DNA of 64,000 nt from assembly GCA_963677915.2 (NCBI GenBank), contig CAXXGE010000041.1:62001-126000 (forward strand), in the 5' to 3' direction. This stretch comes from G963677915 sp963677915. GTDB taxonomy: Bacteria; Bacillota; Clostridia; Lachnospirales; Vallitaleaceae. This document shows positions 47,216 to 56,276 of the stretch, in pieces. Position 1 is the stretch's first letter, and every line of letters starts with the position of its first letter. Under the pieces are notes generated by a model that did no database searches, was not told where the DNA came from, and worked only from the letters and a program-made list of their open reading frames with translations. The position numbers and the translations under genes were made by a program.

Positions 47216-47962
47216 ATCCCACCAGCGAGCGTCCCTACCGGGAACAAAGCTCTGGTGGAGTTCATCTGAAAAGGCAGACAGCCAGCCCCGTGACAGATAC
47301 AGGGCGAAGTGGGCCATCTTCCTGACAATAAAATTCAGTTCAATCATGTTTCTTCCGGTCGTGCGGTTCACGACAATCGTATTTGCGGCGATCTCGTGCG
47401 TCAGCTCACCGCTCAGTTGGTTCGATGCGGTTCCGGTTTGTGCAGAAAATCCGAAAATAACGACCAGACAAAGAAGCACCGACTGCCATGCTTCAATCAA
47501 ATCCCTGAATGCCTGCATGTGCCTGATGTTGTCGAAATCCCGGTCTTCCATAGCTCTCAGCAATCCTGTCTTCGCTGAGTTCAAAGGACCTCTCCAGATA
47601 ATGCAGGCACGCGTCAAGGTTGCTGTAGTTTTCATCCGGTGCCATACAGCAGCGAAATAGTACAAGCCAGGTTGTAGTTGCAGAAAGCCAGCTGTTTAGC
47701 ATCTTCCGCCTTACCATCGAGCAGCGTCCCCGCATAGAACAGAGTTGCTGCGTATTCATATTCTCTGTTGCTGTAATAATACATGCCCGCATTGTTCAAT
47801 GATTTCTACGTCTTCAGCATCCACTGTGATGTTACCGTCATTGGTAGCTTTTTCAAAAGAAATGAATCTGATATGCTCATCCTGCTGACTCATGAGAGTA
47901 TCCTGGACCACTTCCTTGCTGCTTTGAATCACTATTTGAAAGCCTCTAGTGAACAGATCTCT
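47216..47962 (-). pseudogene. TPR-VanZ remnant in tandem unit A
   Basis: Compared with the intact pair at 51624-52758, the TPR gene has lost its start and its end, the VanZ gene has lost its first residues and an internal stretch (about 30 residues after HFALYLS), and small frameshifts interrupt it. The end of the TPR gene (EAWQ) runs straight into VanZ (LLCLVVIFGFSAQ), which shows an intergenic deletion. Confidence 0.75.
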
Positions 47963-47977
47963 TGTCTAGCCATTCTC

Positions 47978-48073
47978 TCTGTATCACCTGTCAATGTCAG
48001 AATAGTCCCGAAGTTGACTGGTGACAGGTGCCGTTTGCCGAGGTAGCGTGCTAAAGCACAGGCGAGGCTTGCC
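47978..48073 (-). repeat. dispersed structured repeat, copy R1
   Basis: The minus strand reads AAGCCTCGCC, GTGCTTTAGCAC, then CACCTGTCACCAGTCAAC, TTCGGGACTATTCTGACA, TTGACAGGTG. Outer arms CACCTGTCA/TGACAGGTG and an inner AGTC/GACT pair make a REP-like cruciform. It lies at the junction of the two tandem units. Confidence 0.75.
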
Positions 48074-48248
48074 TTAAAAGCTACTATCGGGAGCGGTGCC
48101 GTATCCAGAAGCATTATGGTATTTATTATCCAGAAGATTATGTTGAGTCTGACACGCCTGCTGTTCGGATTCTTTTCTCATATACTATCAATTATGCTCT
48201 TTAGCTTTATATCAATCATGCGGGCCTCCTCCATAAGTCAATTGTCAC

Positions 48249-48993
48249 ATCCCACCAGCGAGCGTCCCTACCGGGAACAAAGCTCTGGTGGAGTTCATCT
48301 GAAAAGGCAGACAGCCAGCCCCGTGACAGATACAGGGCGAAGTGGGCCATCTTCCTGACAATAAAATTCAGTTCAATCATGTTTCTTCCGGTCGTGCGGT
48401 TCACGACAATCGTATTTGCGGCGATCTCGTGCGTCAGCTCACCGCTCAGTTGGTTCGATGCGGTTCCGGTTTGTGCAGAAAATCCGAAAATAACGACCAG
48501 ACAAAGAAGCACCGACTGCCATGCTTCAATCAAATCCCTGAATGCCTGCATGTGCCTGATGTTGTCGAAATCCCGGTCTTCCATAGCTCTCGCAATCCTG
48601 TCTTCGCTGAGTTCAAAGGACCTCTCCAGATAATGCAGGCACGCGTCAAGGTTGCTGTAGTTTTCATCGGTGCCATACAGCAGCGAAATAGTACAAGCCA
48701 GGTTGTAGTTGCAGAAAAGCCAGCTGTTTAGCATCTTCCGTCTTACCATCGAGCAGCGTCCCCGCATAGAACAGAGTTGCTGCGTATTCATATTCTCTGT
48801 TGCTGTAATAATACATGCCCGCATTGTTCAATGATTCTACGTCTTCAGCATCCACTGTGATGTTACCGTCATTGGTAGCTTTTTCAAAAGAAATGAATCT
48901 GATATGCTCATCCTGCTGACTCATGAGAGTATCCTGGACCACTTCCTTGCTGCTTTGAATCACTATTTGAAAGCCTCTAGTGAACAGATCTCT
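48249..48993 (-). pseudogene. TPR-VanZ chimeric remnant in tandem unit B
   Basis: As in unit A, but fewer frameshifts: a continuous 202-codon frame (48216-48824) fuses the end of the TPR gene (YLERSFELSEDRIARAME) to VanZ (FSAQTGTASN ... HQSFVPGRDARW). The fused frame has no clear start site and lacks the VanZ membrane helix in the middle, so it is probably not functional. Confidence 0.7.
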
Positions 48994-49008
48994 TGTCTAG
49001 CCATTCTC

Positions 49009-49104
49009 TCTGTATCACCTGTCAATGTCAGAATAGTCCCGAAGTTGACTGGTGACAGGTGCCGTTTGCCGAGGTAGCGTGCTAAAGCACAGGCGAGGCT
49101 TGCC
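49009..49104 (-). repeat. dispersed structured repeat, copy R2
   Basis: Same sequence as R1. It encodes the last 30 residues (KPRLCFSTLPRQTAPVTSQL...) and the stop of the truncated PAS gene, and marks the left edge of duplicated segment B. Confidence 0.75.
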
Positions 49105-49956
49105 TTTGGAATGCATGTCAGTGATGTCCGAAAAGACCACGAGGGAACCGCTGTACTTTTCACTGACGTCCATCATCCTTTTCAGTTTGATGGCATAAGT
49201 CCTGTCTGATCCATTGATCGACAGCGTTTTTTGCAGTGACATCTCCATCATTTCCGTTTTCAAAAATGCGTCGGCTTCACTTGTAATCCATTCTAAACGG
49301 TCATCAATGTCCATTTCTCTGTAGTCTTTGGCCCCAGACATATCCAGACCGAGAAAAACAGCCGCCGCCTGGTTGTTGATGTTCTGGATTCTGTTCTCCC
49401 TGTCCAGGAGGATGGCCGGATCGTACATGCTTTCGAATACTGTCAGATACTTGTTCTTCTCATTCGTCATATGCCGGTTCTGTTCCTGTAGCTCCTCGAC
49501 CAGATGCTTTTCTGACAGCTCCATCCATTTAGTTGTGAATCCAAGTTCGACAAAATCGAAAAATCGTCTTATATACTGACTGAAGTACGTCTTTTCCTCA
49601 ATGCTAAAACCGCCCTCCTGAACGAGGTCCACATAGGCCTGGCAATAGTACTTCACCAGTCCCAGAAACATGCCGATTGTAACGCCCCTAGAACGGAGCT
49701 TCCTTGCTTCGATTATTCCGAATTCAGCTATTTCGCTGTTGGCGTAGTCATCGTCCGGGCCCATTTCAGAAATGTCGCTTGTTTTGTCGATGACTTTGAC
49801 CAGTGCATCTGTAAGGCCGGATATGGACATGCGCCAAGCCTCTTTCAGCGTCGATGTATATTTCGTATAATCATGTTTTTTTGCATAATCAAGAATCTTA
49901 CCCATAAGAACTTCCTCATTTTCCAGAAGTTCGTTCTTCAACTTGCCAATATCCAT
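49015..49956 (-). CDS. PAS-type sensor protein, copy B (C-terminus replaced by repeat)
   Basis: About 313 residues. A helical N-terminal sensor domain (about 1-155, EIAEFGIIEARKLRSRGVTIGMFLGL), a coiled coil (LSEKHLVEELQEQNRHM) and a PAS domain (about 180-285, VFESMYDPAILLDRENRIQNINNQAA ... SLVVFSDITDMHSKG). After SKG the sequence leaves the homologue in copy A and runs into repeat R2. The ATG at 49954-49956 has GAGGTG upstream. Its output domain is missing, so it may be inactive. Confidence 0.7.
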   Translation of the reverse strand: MDIGKLKNELLENEEVLMGKILDYAKKHDYTKYTSTLKEAWRMSISGLTDALVKVIDKTSDISEMGPDDDYANSEIAEFGIIEARKLRSRGVTIGMFLGLVKYYCQAYVDLVQEGGFSIEEKTYFSQYIRRFFDFVELGFTTKWMELSEKHLVEELQEQNRHMTNEKNKYLTVFESMYDPAILLDRENRIQNINNQAAAVFLGLDMSGAKDYREMDIDDRLEWITSEADAFLKTEMMEMSLQKTLSINGSDRTYAIKLKRMMDVSEKYSGSLVVFSDITDMHSKGKPRLCFSTLPRQTAPVTSQLRDYSDIDR

Positions 49957-50156
49957 ACACTTCACCTCTTCATTTGACATACTTGAAAAATTCTAGCACA
50001 ACATGTCGATAAACACTTGAATGATGTCATAAACTATCATGAAAAATGTAATAATCGACAAACAGTGAGAAGACCTATGAATCCTTTATCAGGTTCACGA
50101 GTCTAATCAGGCCCTTCCTTCAAGGCGTACAATCAGGCGCCAATTAGTCCTCTATG
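49100..50156 (-). repeat. duplicated segment, copy B (partner 40149-41124)
   Basis: Matches copy A almost exactly, but keeps the 79 bp lost in A. The right edge lies inside the DUF4301 gene and supplies its last residues (GHRGLIGA), replacing its normal C-terminus. Confidence 0.85.
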
Positions 50157-51502
50157 CCCGTCCCTCAGCAGGTCATTGACCGTCTTGACCGGGTTGAAGG
50201 TGGAAAGAGGAACCTCCACAAACAGGGTGTTCCAGTTGTGCATCGCGCCATTCCAAAGACCCGGATGTTCGAGCGCTTTCAGCTTCCTGCCCTTGTATGT
50301 CTTTTCACTGATGAAATATCTCTCCTGATTGACAAATTCCAGCAGATTGAACTTCTCGTTCTTATGGTCTCTGATGAAGCAGACCAGGTTCACCGGATTG
50401 AAAAACCGGGACTGATTCAGTATCTGCAGCTTCTCTTCATCGTTTACGTCAATTTCCGACCTCTCACAGATCTGCAGATCAGTATAGTCTCCGTTGTCCA
50501 CAACAAAGGGGCCGCCACCCGGTTCGCCCTGGTTCTTGACCATGCCGCAAACCCTTAGTGGTCTGTTAAGGAAGGCGAGCGCCCTGTCTTTGGTTATTTC
50601 GGTTTTGCTGACGATATTCAGAGTGTCCTCCATGAACCTGATGATTTCATCCAGGTCATAGTCGTCAGCCAGCAGGTCCAGAATGTAGCTGTCGATCTGC
50701 TGTTTGACTTCATATCCGGCAGATGCCAGCATTTTCTTGGCGTCTATGGTGTCCTCCACATATTCCTTGTGGCACACATTGTCAATGTTCTTGATGAAAA
50801 TGATGTCCCCATCCAGATCATTCAGATTTTCGATTAGAGAACCATGTCCGCCGGCCCTATACAGCACCTCTCCGTTTTCATCCAGAAAAGGCTTGTTCTC
50901 CATATCGACGGCCAATGTATCCGTCAGTCTGTTCTGAAAGGAATGCGAAATATCAATATGGTCTTTTCCATGCAGGGCTCTGCCGACATAGCTTGTAAAG
51001 AGCTCTTCGTGGTGTTCCGAAATCGTGAAATGCAATTTGACAGAATCTTTGCCTACATATCGTTCGCCTTCATAGATATGCTCGTCGATGGGTGTCCTTG
51101 AATGGCCGTCATAGGCATGCATCTTGACCAGAGCTTTCGGCAGGTTTCCGTAGTTCATTTATTCCTCAGAATCATTTCTATCAGTTCGATTCTGCCTTCT
51201 TCGCTTTCCTTGTCGATGTCACCGGAATCCAGGTGCGTTTCCATGTCACGATAGAATGGAAACTGCTCCAAATTCTCGAAGAAATCCACTACGGAATCGG
51301 TTTCTGTTCTATCCTCCAGGTACTGATACAAATCCTTGAACATTCTGGTGGCAGCGCCGCTGGCCGGAACGAACTTCACACATTCCAGATCCATGTAGTC
51401 ATCGCTGACCTTGTCGACCGCCGTTAACTCGTTAGCCGTAACAGCGGAAATGATATTAACGTACTGTGTGCCTCTTTCAAATTTTCCAATAAACTTTTCC
51501 AT
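50133..51502 (-). pseudogene. DUF4301-like nucleotidyltransferase-type gene, split in two frames
   Basis: The first part (51155-51502) has FVPASGAATRMFKDLYQYL; the second (50133-51158) has NYGNLPKALVKMHAY, RTPIDEHIYEG, LHFTISEHH, YRAGGHGSLIENLNDLDGDIIFIKNIDN. Together they give the DUF4301 family, normally a single protein of about 500 residues. The two frames overlap by 4 bases (ATGA), so coupling of two half-proteins is possible, but one base change would fuse them. The last residues are replaced by duplicated segment B. ATG at 51500-51502 follows GAGGGG. Confidence 0.75.
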
Positions 51503-51623
51503 AACAATCCCCTCATTGATCATCATTGACGTTTAGTTGTAAAAAAATCCTATATCAGACTAAGTCTGTTGTCCTACTCTCCCTCAATTTGAATCGTTTA
51601 ATGCAATATGTTAATGATGATCA

Positions 51624-52103
51624 TCAAAATGATGTTTCATCGGATACCCGTTTCATTGATTTTCTGTAACACTTCACTGCTTTCCATAACTGGTAAAGCA
51701 CCAGGCCTGCAGCAGCACCCGAGCTGTCTATCAGCACATCCTGCCAGCGGGCGTCCCTGCCGGGAACAAAGCTCTGGTGGAGTTCATCTGAAAAGGCAGA
51801 CAGAATACAGATAGATATGCCTGCAAAAAAAGCCCTCTTCCTTGACATACCTGTGTCTGCAAGGGCAGACATTACAGCCATCCCCAGTGACAGATACAGG
51901 GCGAAGTGGGCCATCTTCCTGACAATAAGATTCAGTTCAATCATGTTTCTTCCGGTCGTTTGGCTCATGACATTCGTATTTGCAGCGATCTCGTGCGTCA
52001 ACTCACCGCTCAGGTGGTTCGATACGGATCCGGACTGAGCAGAAAATCCGAAAATAACGACCAGGCAAATAACCGCCGGCAACCATGCTATCCATTTACT
52101 CAT
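51624..52103 (-). CDS. VanZ-family membrane protein
   Basis: A 159-residue protein with four membrane helices and VanZ motifs: FGFSAQSG after helix 1, IVRKMAHFALYLSLG, FSDELHQSFVPGRDARWQDVLIDSSGAAAG. VanZ relatives affect cell-wall or lipoglycopeptide resistance, but the function is not fixed. It overlaps the TPR gene upstream by 8 bases. Two deleted copies lie at 47216-48993. Confidence 0.85.
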   Translation of the reverse strand: MSKWIAWLPAVICLVVIFGFSAQSGSVSNHLSGELTHEIAANTNVMSQTTGRNMIELNLIVRKMAHFALYLSLGMAVMSALADTGMSRKRAFFAGISICILSAFSDELHQSFVPGRDARWQDVLIDSSGAAAGLVLYQLWKAVKCYRKSMKRVSDETSF

Positions 52104-52758
52104 TGTCTTCCCCTTGCCTGTCGTCCTGCCATGCTTCCATCAGATCCCTGAATGCCTGCATGTTCCTTATATTGTCGAAATCCTTGTCTTCCTTAGCTCT
52201 GGCAATCCTGTCTTCGCGAAGTTCAAAGGACCTCTCCAGATAGTGCAGGCACTCGTCAAGATTGCTGTAGTTTTCATCGGTGCCGTACAGCAGCGAAATC
52301 GTGCAGGCCAGGTTGTAGTAGCAGTAAGCCAGCTGTTTGGCATCCTCTGTCGCACCGTCGAGCAGCGTCCCCGCATAGAACAGGGCTGCTGCGTATTCAT
52401 ATTCGCCGTTGCTGTAATAATACATGCCCGCATCATTCAAGGATTCTACGTCTTCTGCATCCACTGTTATATGACTGTCATTTACAGCTTCTTCAAAAGA
52501 AATGAATCTGATATGCTCATCCGGCTGACTTATGAAAGTGTCCTGGACCTGTTGCACTGTCTCGATAGGGATCGGATCCGATTGCAGCGACATTTCGCCT
52601 GCCGCAGCGTCAGGCAATGGCTCGGTCTCGGCCATATCTTCCAGGGCAACCTCGATGGCAACGCCCTTGTCCCGGGACATGAGAGGTATCAATATGCTGA
52701 TGCCCATGACAAGCAACAAGCCTACTATGGGTATTATTATATGCATCCTGTTATTCAT
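52096..52758 (-). CDS. membrane-anchored TPR-like protein
   Basis: A 220-residue protein with an N-terminal membrane anchor (about 5-28), a linker, and two or three TPR-like helical pairs (AGMYYYSNGEYEYAAALFYAGTLL; LAYCYYNLACTISLLYGTDENYSNLDECLHYLERSFEL). It faces outward and overlaps the VanZ gene, with which it was duplicated as a pair. No catalytic motif is seen. Confidence 0.75.
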   Translation of the reverse strand: MNNRMHIIIPIVGLLLVMGISILIPLMSRDKGVAIEVALEDMAETEPLPDAAAGEMSLQSDPIPIETVQQVQDTFISQPDEHIRFISFEEAVNDSHITVDAEDVESLNDAGMYYYSNGEYEYAAALFYAGTLLDGATEDAKQLAYCYYNLACTISLLYGTDENYSNLDECLHYLERSFELREDRIARAKEDKDFDNIRNMQAFRDLMEAWQDDRQGEDNE

Positions 52759-52794
52759 CCTGGACCACTTCCTTACTGCTTGGAATCACTATAA

Positions 52795-52842
52795 CTCTCT
52801 GTATCATCAATTGTCAGAATTGTCAGGGGTCTGACCCCTATC
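52795..52842. repeat. dispersed repeat, short copy R4
   Basis: Reads (minus) GGGGTCAGACCCC, TGACAATTCTGACAATTGA: the GGGGTC/GACCCC palindrome plus the TTCTGACA core shared with the other copies. It begins right at the stop codon of the comM-like gene. Confidence 0.6.
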
Positions 52843-52846
52843 TCGT

Positions 52847-54340
52847 CTATTGCCGCCTTATATCATCAATGTTTATCTTTGCCCGTTCGTCCATATCCGC
52901 CAAGGTTCTAGCGACGCGCAGCATCCTTGTGTACCGGCGTGCACTGAGATCTCCTGCATGCCGGGTTTCTTTTAGGAAATCAAGGGATTCCGCATCGAGT
53001 TCACAGTATTCCTTCAACTGTCCGGCATTCATCTGGGCGTTGCAATGGATGTCAGGGAAATCAGCGAAACGGTGGCGCTGAATTTTTCTGGCGCTCTCCA
53101 CCCTTTCCTTCAGGATACAGGACTGTTCGTTGTAGGAAAGCTTCCCTTCGCCTAGAAAATCTACCGGTTTGACATGCTCTATGATGTCGATCCGATCCAT
53201 GATAGGGCCTGACAGCTTTTGCCGGTATTTCCTGACTTGAGTTTCCGTGCAGGTACATCGCGGCGACCCATGGTAACCGCATGGGCAAGGATTCATAGCT
53301 CCCACCAGCATAAAGTTGGCCGGATAGGTGTTTACGTCGTTGACTCTAGTAATCTGAACCCTTTTATCCTCCATGGGCTGCCTTAGTGAATCGATTGTCC
53401 TGCGGGAGTATTCGGGCATTTCGTCCAGAAACAGGACGCCATTATGGGCAAGAGATATTTCTCCCGGCATAGCGTTGCGTCCGCCGCCGATCAGAGCATT
53501 CAGCGAAGCACTATGGTGAGGTGCCCTGAAAGGCCTCTCCGTAATCAGGTTGCCTTTGTTCACCAGAAGGCCGGCGATACTGTATATTTTTGTCACTTCC
53601 AGTGCTTCGGCGGAGCTCATGTCCGGCAGAATCGTCGGCAGTCTTGAAGCTATCATGGACTTGCCGCAGCCCGGTTCTCCAATCAGCAGAAGATTGTGGC
53701 CTCCAGCTGCAGCGATTACCGCTTTTTCGACAACTTCCTGCTGTCCCAGCACATCCGAAAAGCACATATTTGATTCATTGACACGCAACGGCTGGACCAA
53801 GCCGCTATCTTCGTGATAGGGGGCACGACCCTCGCCGGTCATAAGATCGATGACTTCCTTAAGGGTATCGAATCCCATAACGCATATATCATCAACCAAT
53901 GCCGCTTCCTGCATGTTCGCCCTCGGTACTATGATATTGCAGATTCCTGCTTCCTTCGCCGCCACTACAAGTGGCAGGATGCCCTTGCACGTCCGTAGTT
54001 TCCCATCAAGCCCAAGCTCCCCAAAGAAAGCGCAATATTCGATTCTGGAACTGATCAGCTTTTCATCTTGAACCAGAAGGCCTAAAGCCATTGGCAAGTC
54101 GAAATGAGTGCCTGTTTTCTTGACATCCGATGGCGCCAAGTTGAATACTATTTTCCCTTTATACACATCAATACTCAAATGCTCGATAGCGGCCCGAATC
54201 CGTTCTCCCGCCTCTTTGATTGCCTGGTCGGCCAGACCGATCATCATCATCGAAGGCTTGCCGGGGGACGTGTTAATCTCAATATCAACCGGGTAGGCAT
54301 CCACACCTTTGAGGGCGAAGCTTTTAATTATTGTTGACAT
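52847..54340 (-). CDS. comM: ComM/YifB family Mg-chelatase-like AAA protein
   Basis: A 497-residue protein: an N-terminal Lon-like ChlI domain (INTSPGKPSMMMIGLADQAIKEAGERIRAAI), an AAA domain with Walker A GEPGCGKS and Walker B VLFLDEMPE, PFRAPHHSASLNALIGGG and the GAMNPCPCGYHG Cys motif, and a C-terminal helical domain (LSARRYTRMLRVARTLADMD). ComM relatives are helicases that help integrate DNA during natural transformation. The end (DDIRRQ) is a little shorter than usual and meets repeat R4. The start overlaps the end of the RAYT gene by 13 bases. Confidence 0.92.
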   Translation of the reverse strand: MSTIIKSFALKGVDAYPVDIEINTSPGKPSMMMIGLADQAIKEAGERIRAAIEHLSIDVYKGKIVFNLAPSDVKKTGTHFDLPMALGLLVQDEKLISSRIEYCAFFGELGLDGKLRTCKGILPLVVAAKEAGICNIIVPRANMQEAALVDDICVMGFDTLKEVIDLMTGEGRAPYHEDSGLVQPLRVNESNMCFSDVLGQQEVVEKAVIAAAGGHNLLLIGEPGCGKSMIASRLPTILPDMSSAEALEVTKIYSIAGLLVNKGNLITERPFRAPHHSASLNALIGGGRNAMPGEISLAHNGVLFLDEMPEYSRRTIDSLRQPMEDKRVQITRVNDVNTYPANFMLVGAMNPCPCGYHGSPRCTCTETQVRKYRQKLSGPIMDRIDIIEHVKPVDFLGEGKLSYNEQSCILKERVESARKIQRHRFADFPDIHCNAQMNAGQLKEYCELDAESLDFLKETRHAGDLSARRYTRMLRVARTLADMDERAKINIDDIRRQ

Positions 54341-54903
54341 GACTTACCCGCCTCCACATATTGCTTATAGAGTGCCGCCTTATCCCCGTTGAAATATTTG
54401 AGGATCCTGTCTTTGTCCACCACTATGTTTCCTTGGCTTGCTTCACCGATATATTCCCCGTAACTGCTCCAAGGATACCGGGCAGGCGTAATCACCATAT
54501 TGGCCCTTACAGGATTGAGATGGATATAGCGGCTCACTTCCAACCTATAGGCATCATCTTCAACAATTTCATCTGTGTAACGACCTTGAAACAGGTGCCC
54601 AACCAAGCCATACTTCTTGTTGAAATATATGGAATAATTACTGTGGGCATACTGAATGATACGCCAATGTTCATCTTCAATTGTTTCAATCAGTAAATGG
54701 ACATGGTTGGTCATCAGGCAATACCCCATTAAAAAGAACGGATAACGGCTCTTGGCAATAGTAAGAATTCTGAGATAAGCTTCATAGTCTTCTTCCTCCC
54801 GAAAAATATCACCTCTTCGATTGCCTCTGTTCATTATGTGGTACTCCGCTCCCGGATACCAAATACGCTTTTTTCTACTAATATAGACCATCCCCTCTCG
54901 CAA
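54328..54903 (-). CDS. REP-associated tyrosine transposase (RAYT, Y1_Tnp)
   Basis: A 191-residue single-domain HUH enzyme: AEYHIMNRGNRRG at the start, MTNHVHLLIET with the His-x-His metal site, a Tyr in AHSNYSIYFNKKYG, LFQGRY, and the conserved end SRYIHLNPVRA-W-SSYGEYIG. RAYTs cut and move short palindromic repeats of their own genome. A TTG at 54901-54903 with AGAGG upstream is the likely start; an ATG twelve bases later lacks spacing. Seven related dispersed repeats lie within the window, all on this side. Confidence 0.9.
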   Translation of the reverse strand: MREGMVYISRKKRIWYPGAEYHIMNRGNRRGDIFREEEDYEAYLRILTIAKSRYPFFLMGYCLMTNHVHLLIETIEDEHWRIIQYAHSNYSIYFNKKYGLVGHLFQGRYTDEIVEDDAYRLEVSRYIHLNPVRANMVITPARYPWSSYGEYIGEASQGNIVVDKDRILKYFNGDKAALYKQYVEAGKSCQQ

Positions 54904-55048
54904 TAGATATCCTCTATCATGTCATAGGAAGGGCTTCTTTTCAATGATTAATTATATTTTTTTAATTGTTATTATACATTTTTACTTATCTGGTAATACC
55001 TGTCAATCGGCGTCCTCCACCTAGGGCTTGCCGTTCCATCCTTTTCTC

Positions 55049-55112
55049 TACATCACCTATCATTGTCAGAATTGTTCTCAATTTATCAGAATTATCAGGG
55101 GTCAGGCGCTTT
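55049..55112. repeat. dispersed repeat, copy R5
   Basis: Contains (minus) CCTGATAATTCTGATAAATTGAG and TTCTGACAATGATAGGTG, a diverged copy of the family. It supplies the last residues and stop of the IS21 fragment. Confidence 0.6.
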
Positions 55113-55486
55113 TGTAGCCTTGTATTTGTCGATCTTTGATTCATACACCGCCCGTTGATATTTCGGTGGTTCGGATAATGCCAGTAACTTCTTAACTGTA
55201 TTTCTAGCTATTCCCTGAATTTCAGCTGTAGCACGTTTGGACTTTGTCTGCTTGTACACTTTCTGTACCGCTGCCCAGTCTTCCAAATTTTTCACCTCTT
55301 CTTCCTCCTTCCTGCATGCAAACCATGCAGGAAGAATTATAATTGCCCTTCAGAGGTGGGTCAATTCACAGTGTTAAATTATCATGGTACAGTGCAAACC
55401 AGAACCAAGACAGCTTACTCGTTATCCCTAAGGGTGGGTCAATTTTCAGCGTTAATCCCGGGTCAATTTTAAGTATAAATCAACAA
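55095..55486 (-). mobile_element. IS21-family left-end fragment
   Basis: Residues 1-60 of an IstA-like transposase (55095-55295: MKNLEDWAAVQKVYKQTKSK, helix-turn-helix RATAEIQGIARNTVKKLLAL) are preceded by about 190 bases with three GTGGGTCAATT-type repeats (near 55365, 55433 and 55460) and an end beginning TGTTGATTTATAC (55486), as in IS21 termini. The rest of the element is gone and the coding part ends in repeat R5. Confidence 0.75.
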
Positions 55487-55495
55487 CAGGCACTC

Positions 55496-55525
55496 TTGTC
55501 GTGTGATTCTATATCGTGGTATAAT
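55496..55525 (+). promoter_or_regulatory. promoter of the toxin-antitoxin pair
   Basis: TTGTCG (55496-55501), an 18-base spacer and a perfect TATAAT (55520-55525), 23 bases before the antitoxin ATG. It begins 9 bases beyond the IS21 end. Confidence 0.6.
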
Positions 55526-55548
55526 TAGGCCATAAAGGAGTGATTATT

Positions 55549-55809
55549 ATGCCCCATATTATCCCAATTAGAGATTTAAAAAATACCAGCGAGATATCCA
55601 ACATGTGTCATACATCAAAAGAACCCATATATGTGACTAAGAATGGATACGGCGATATGGTTATCATGAGTATGGAAACATATCAAGAAAAACTATACAT
55701 GCTTGAAGTATATGAAAAGTTAATGTCAGCCGAAGAGCAACTCAAAGAAGGCAACGTTCTCGATGGAGATGCTTCTTTAAAGAGCATTAGAGAAAAACAC
55801 AATGTATAA
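55549..55809 (+). CDS. Phd/YefM-type antitoxin
   Basis: An 86-residue protein that opens PHIIPIRDLKNTSEI, with CHTSKEPIYVTKNGYGDMVIMSMETYQ, the typical YefM/Phd DNA-binding domain, and an acidic helical tail that would wrap the toxin. The ATG at 55549 follows AAGGAG at 9 bases. It overlaps the toxin start by 8 bases, as in autoregulated toxin-antitoxin operons. Confidence 0.88.
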   Translation: MPHIIPIRDLKNTSEISNMCHTSKEPIYVTKNGYGDMVIMSMETYQEKLYMLEVYEKLMSAEEQLKEGNVLDGDASLKSIREKHNV

Positions 55810-56110
55810 GTTGATTGTTACCGAACTTGCACATGAGGATCTTGATGAGATTGTGTCATATATTGCCGTCAATCTTTCCAATAAGATTGCAGCTGCAAGT
55901 TTCCTCGACGAAGTTGAAAAATGCTACTCATATCTCAAATCCAATCCATGGATATATGAGAAATGTTTGAACTCGCATTTGGAAAAAGAAGGCTATCGGC
56001 GAGTGCCCATTAAAAACTATCTACTCATCTATAAAATAGAAGAAGAGATCAAAACTGTATCAGTAATGCGATTTTTCTATGGAGCACAGGATTACTTGAA
56101 CTTAATATAG
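55802..56110 (+). CDS. RelE/ParE-family toxin
   Basis: A 102-residue protein with the ParE/RelE pattern: YKLIVTELAHEDLDEIVSYIA, then PWIYEKCLNSHLEKEGYRRVPIKNYLLIYKIEEE and VMRFFYGAQDY. It would be held inactive by the antitoxin encoded just upstream. The length is normal. Whether it targets the ribosome or gyrase cannot be told. Confidence 0.88.
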   Translation: MYKLIVTELAHEDLDEIVSYIAVNLSNKIAAASFLDEVEKCYSYLKSNPWIYEKCLNSHLEKEGYRRVPIKNYLLIYKIEEEIKTVSVMRFFYGAQDYLNLI

Positions 56111-56226
56111 ACGCTTCATCTTTAAGAACCTCTTCGCTGGGGTTCTTTTTCTATGTTCCATTGTGTAGTAAGCTATTATTTCTACCTTCTGGCTTGTGTC
56201 AATTATTCGTTAAATTGCTTTTCAAC

Positions 56227-56276
56227 ACCCCGGTCAGATTGTCAGAATAATCCCCAAGTTATCTGGTGTCAGGCAT
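56227..56276. repeat. dispersed repeat, copy R6
   Basis: Reads (minus) GCCTGACACCAGATAACTT, GGGGATTATTCTGACAA, TCTGACC. It encodes the last residues (MPDTR) and stop of the VanZ-like gene next to it. Confidence 0.65.

Larger units (their letters stand above)
47043..49104 (-). repeat. 1031-bp tandem duplication
   Basis: Unit A (47043-48073) and unit B (48074-49104) are nearly identical. Each holds the 5' end of the PAS/HD-GYP gene, a deleted VanZ-like gene, a deleted TPR-like gene and one dispersed repeat. The edge of unit A in the living gene and the edge of unit B in the repeat show that the block was duplicated as a whole. A few single-base differences separate the units. Confidence 0.85.

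Noticed and set aside
47932..48114. Open frame with the segment PLPIVAFKASLACALARYLG
   Set aside because: It is made of repeat R1 read in another frame plus a piece of the duplicated PAS gene start; no ribosome binding site.
48216..48824. A genuine TPR-VanZ fusion protein
   Set aside because: The frame results from a deletion when compared with the intact pair at 51624-52758; it lacks a start site and a membrane helix, and its tandem twin is frameshifted.
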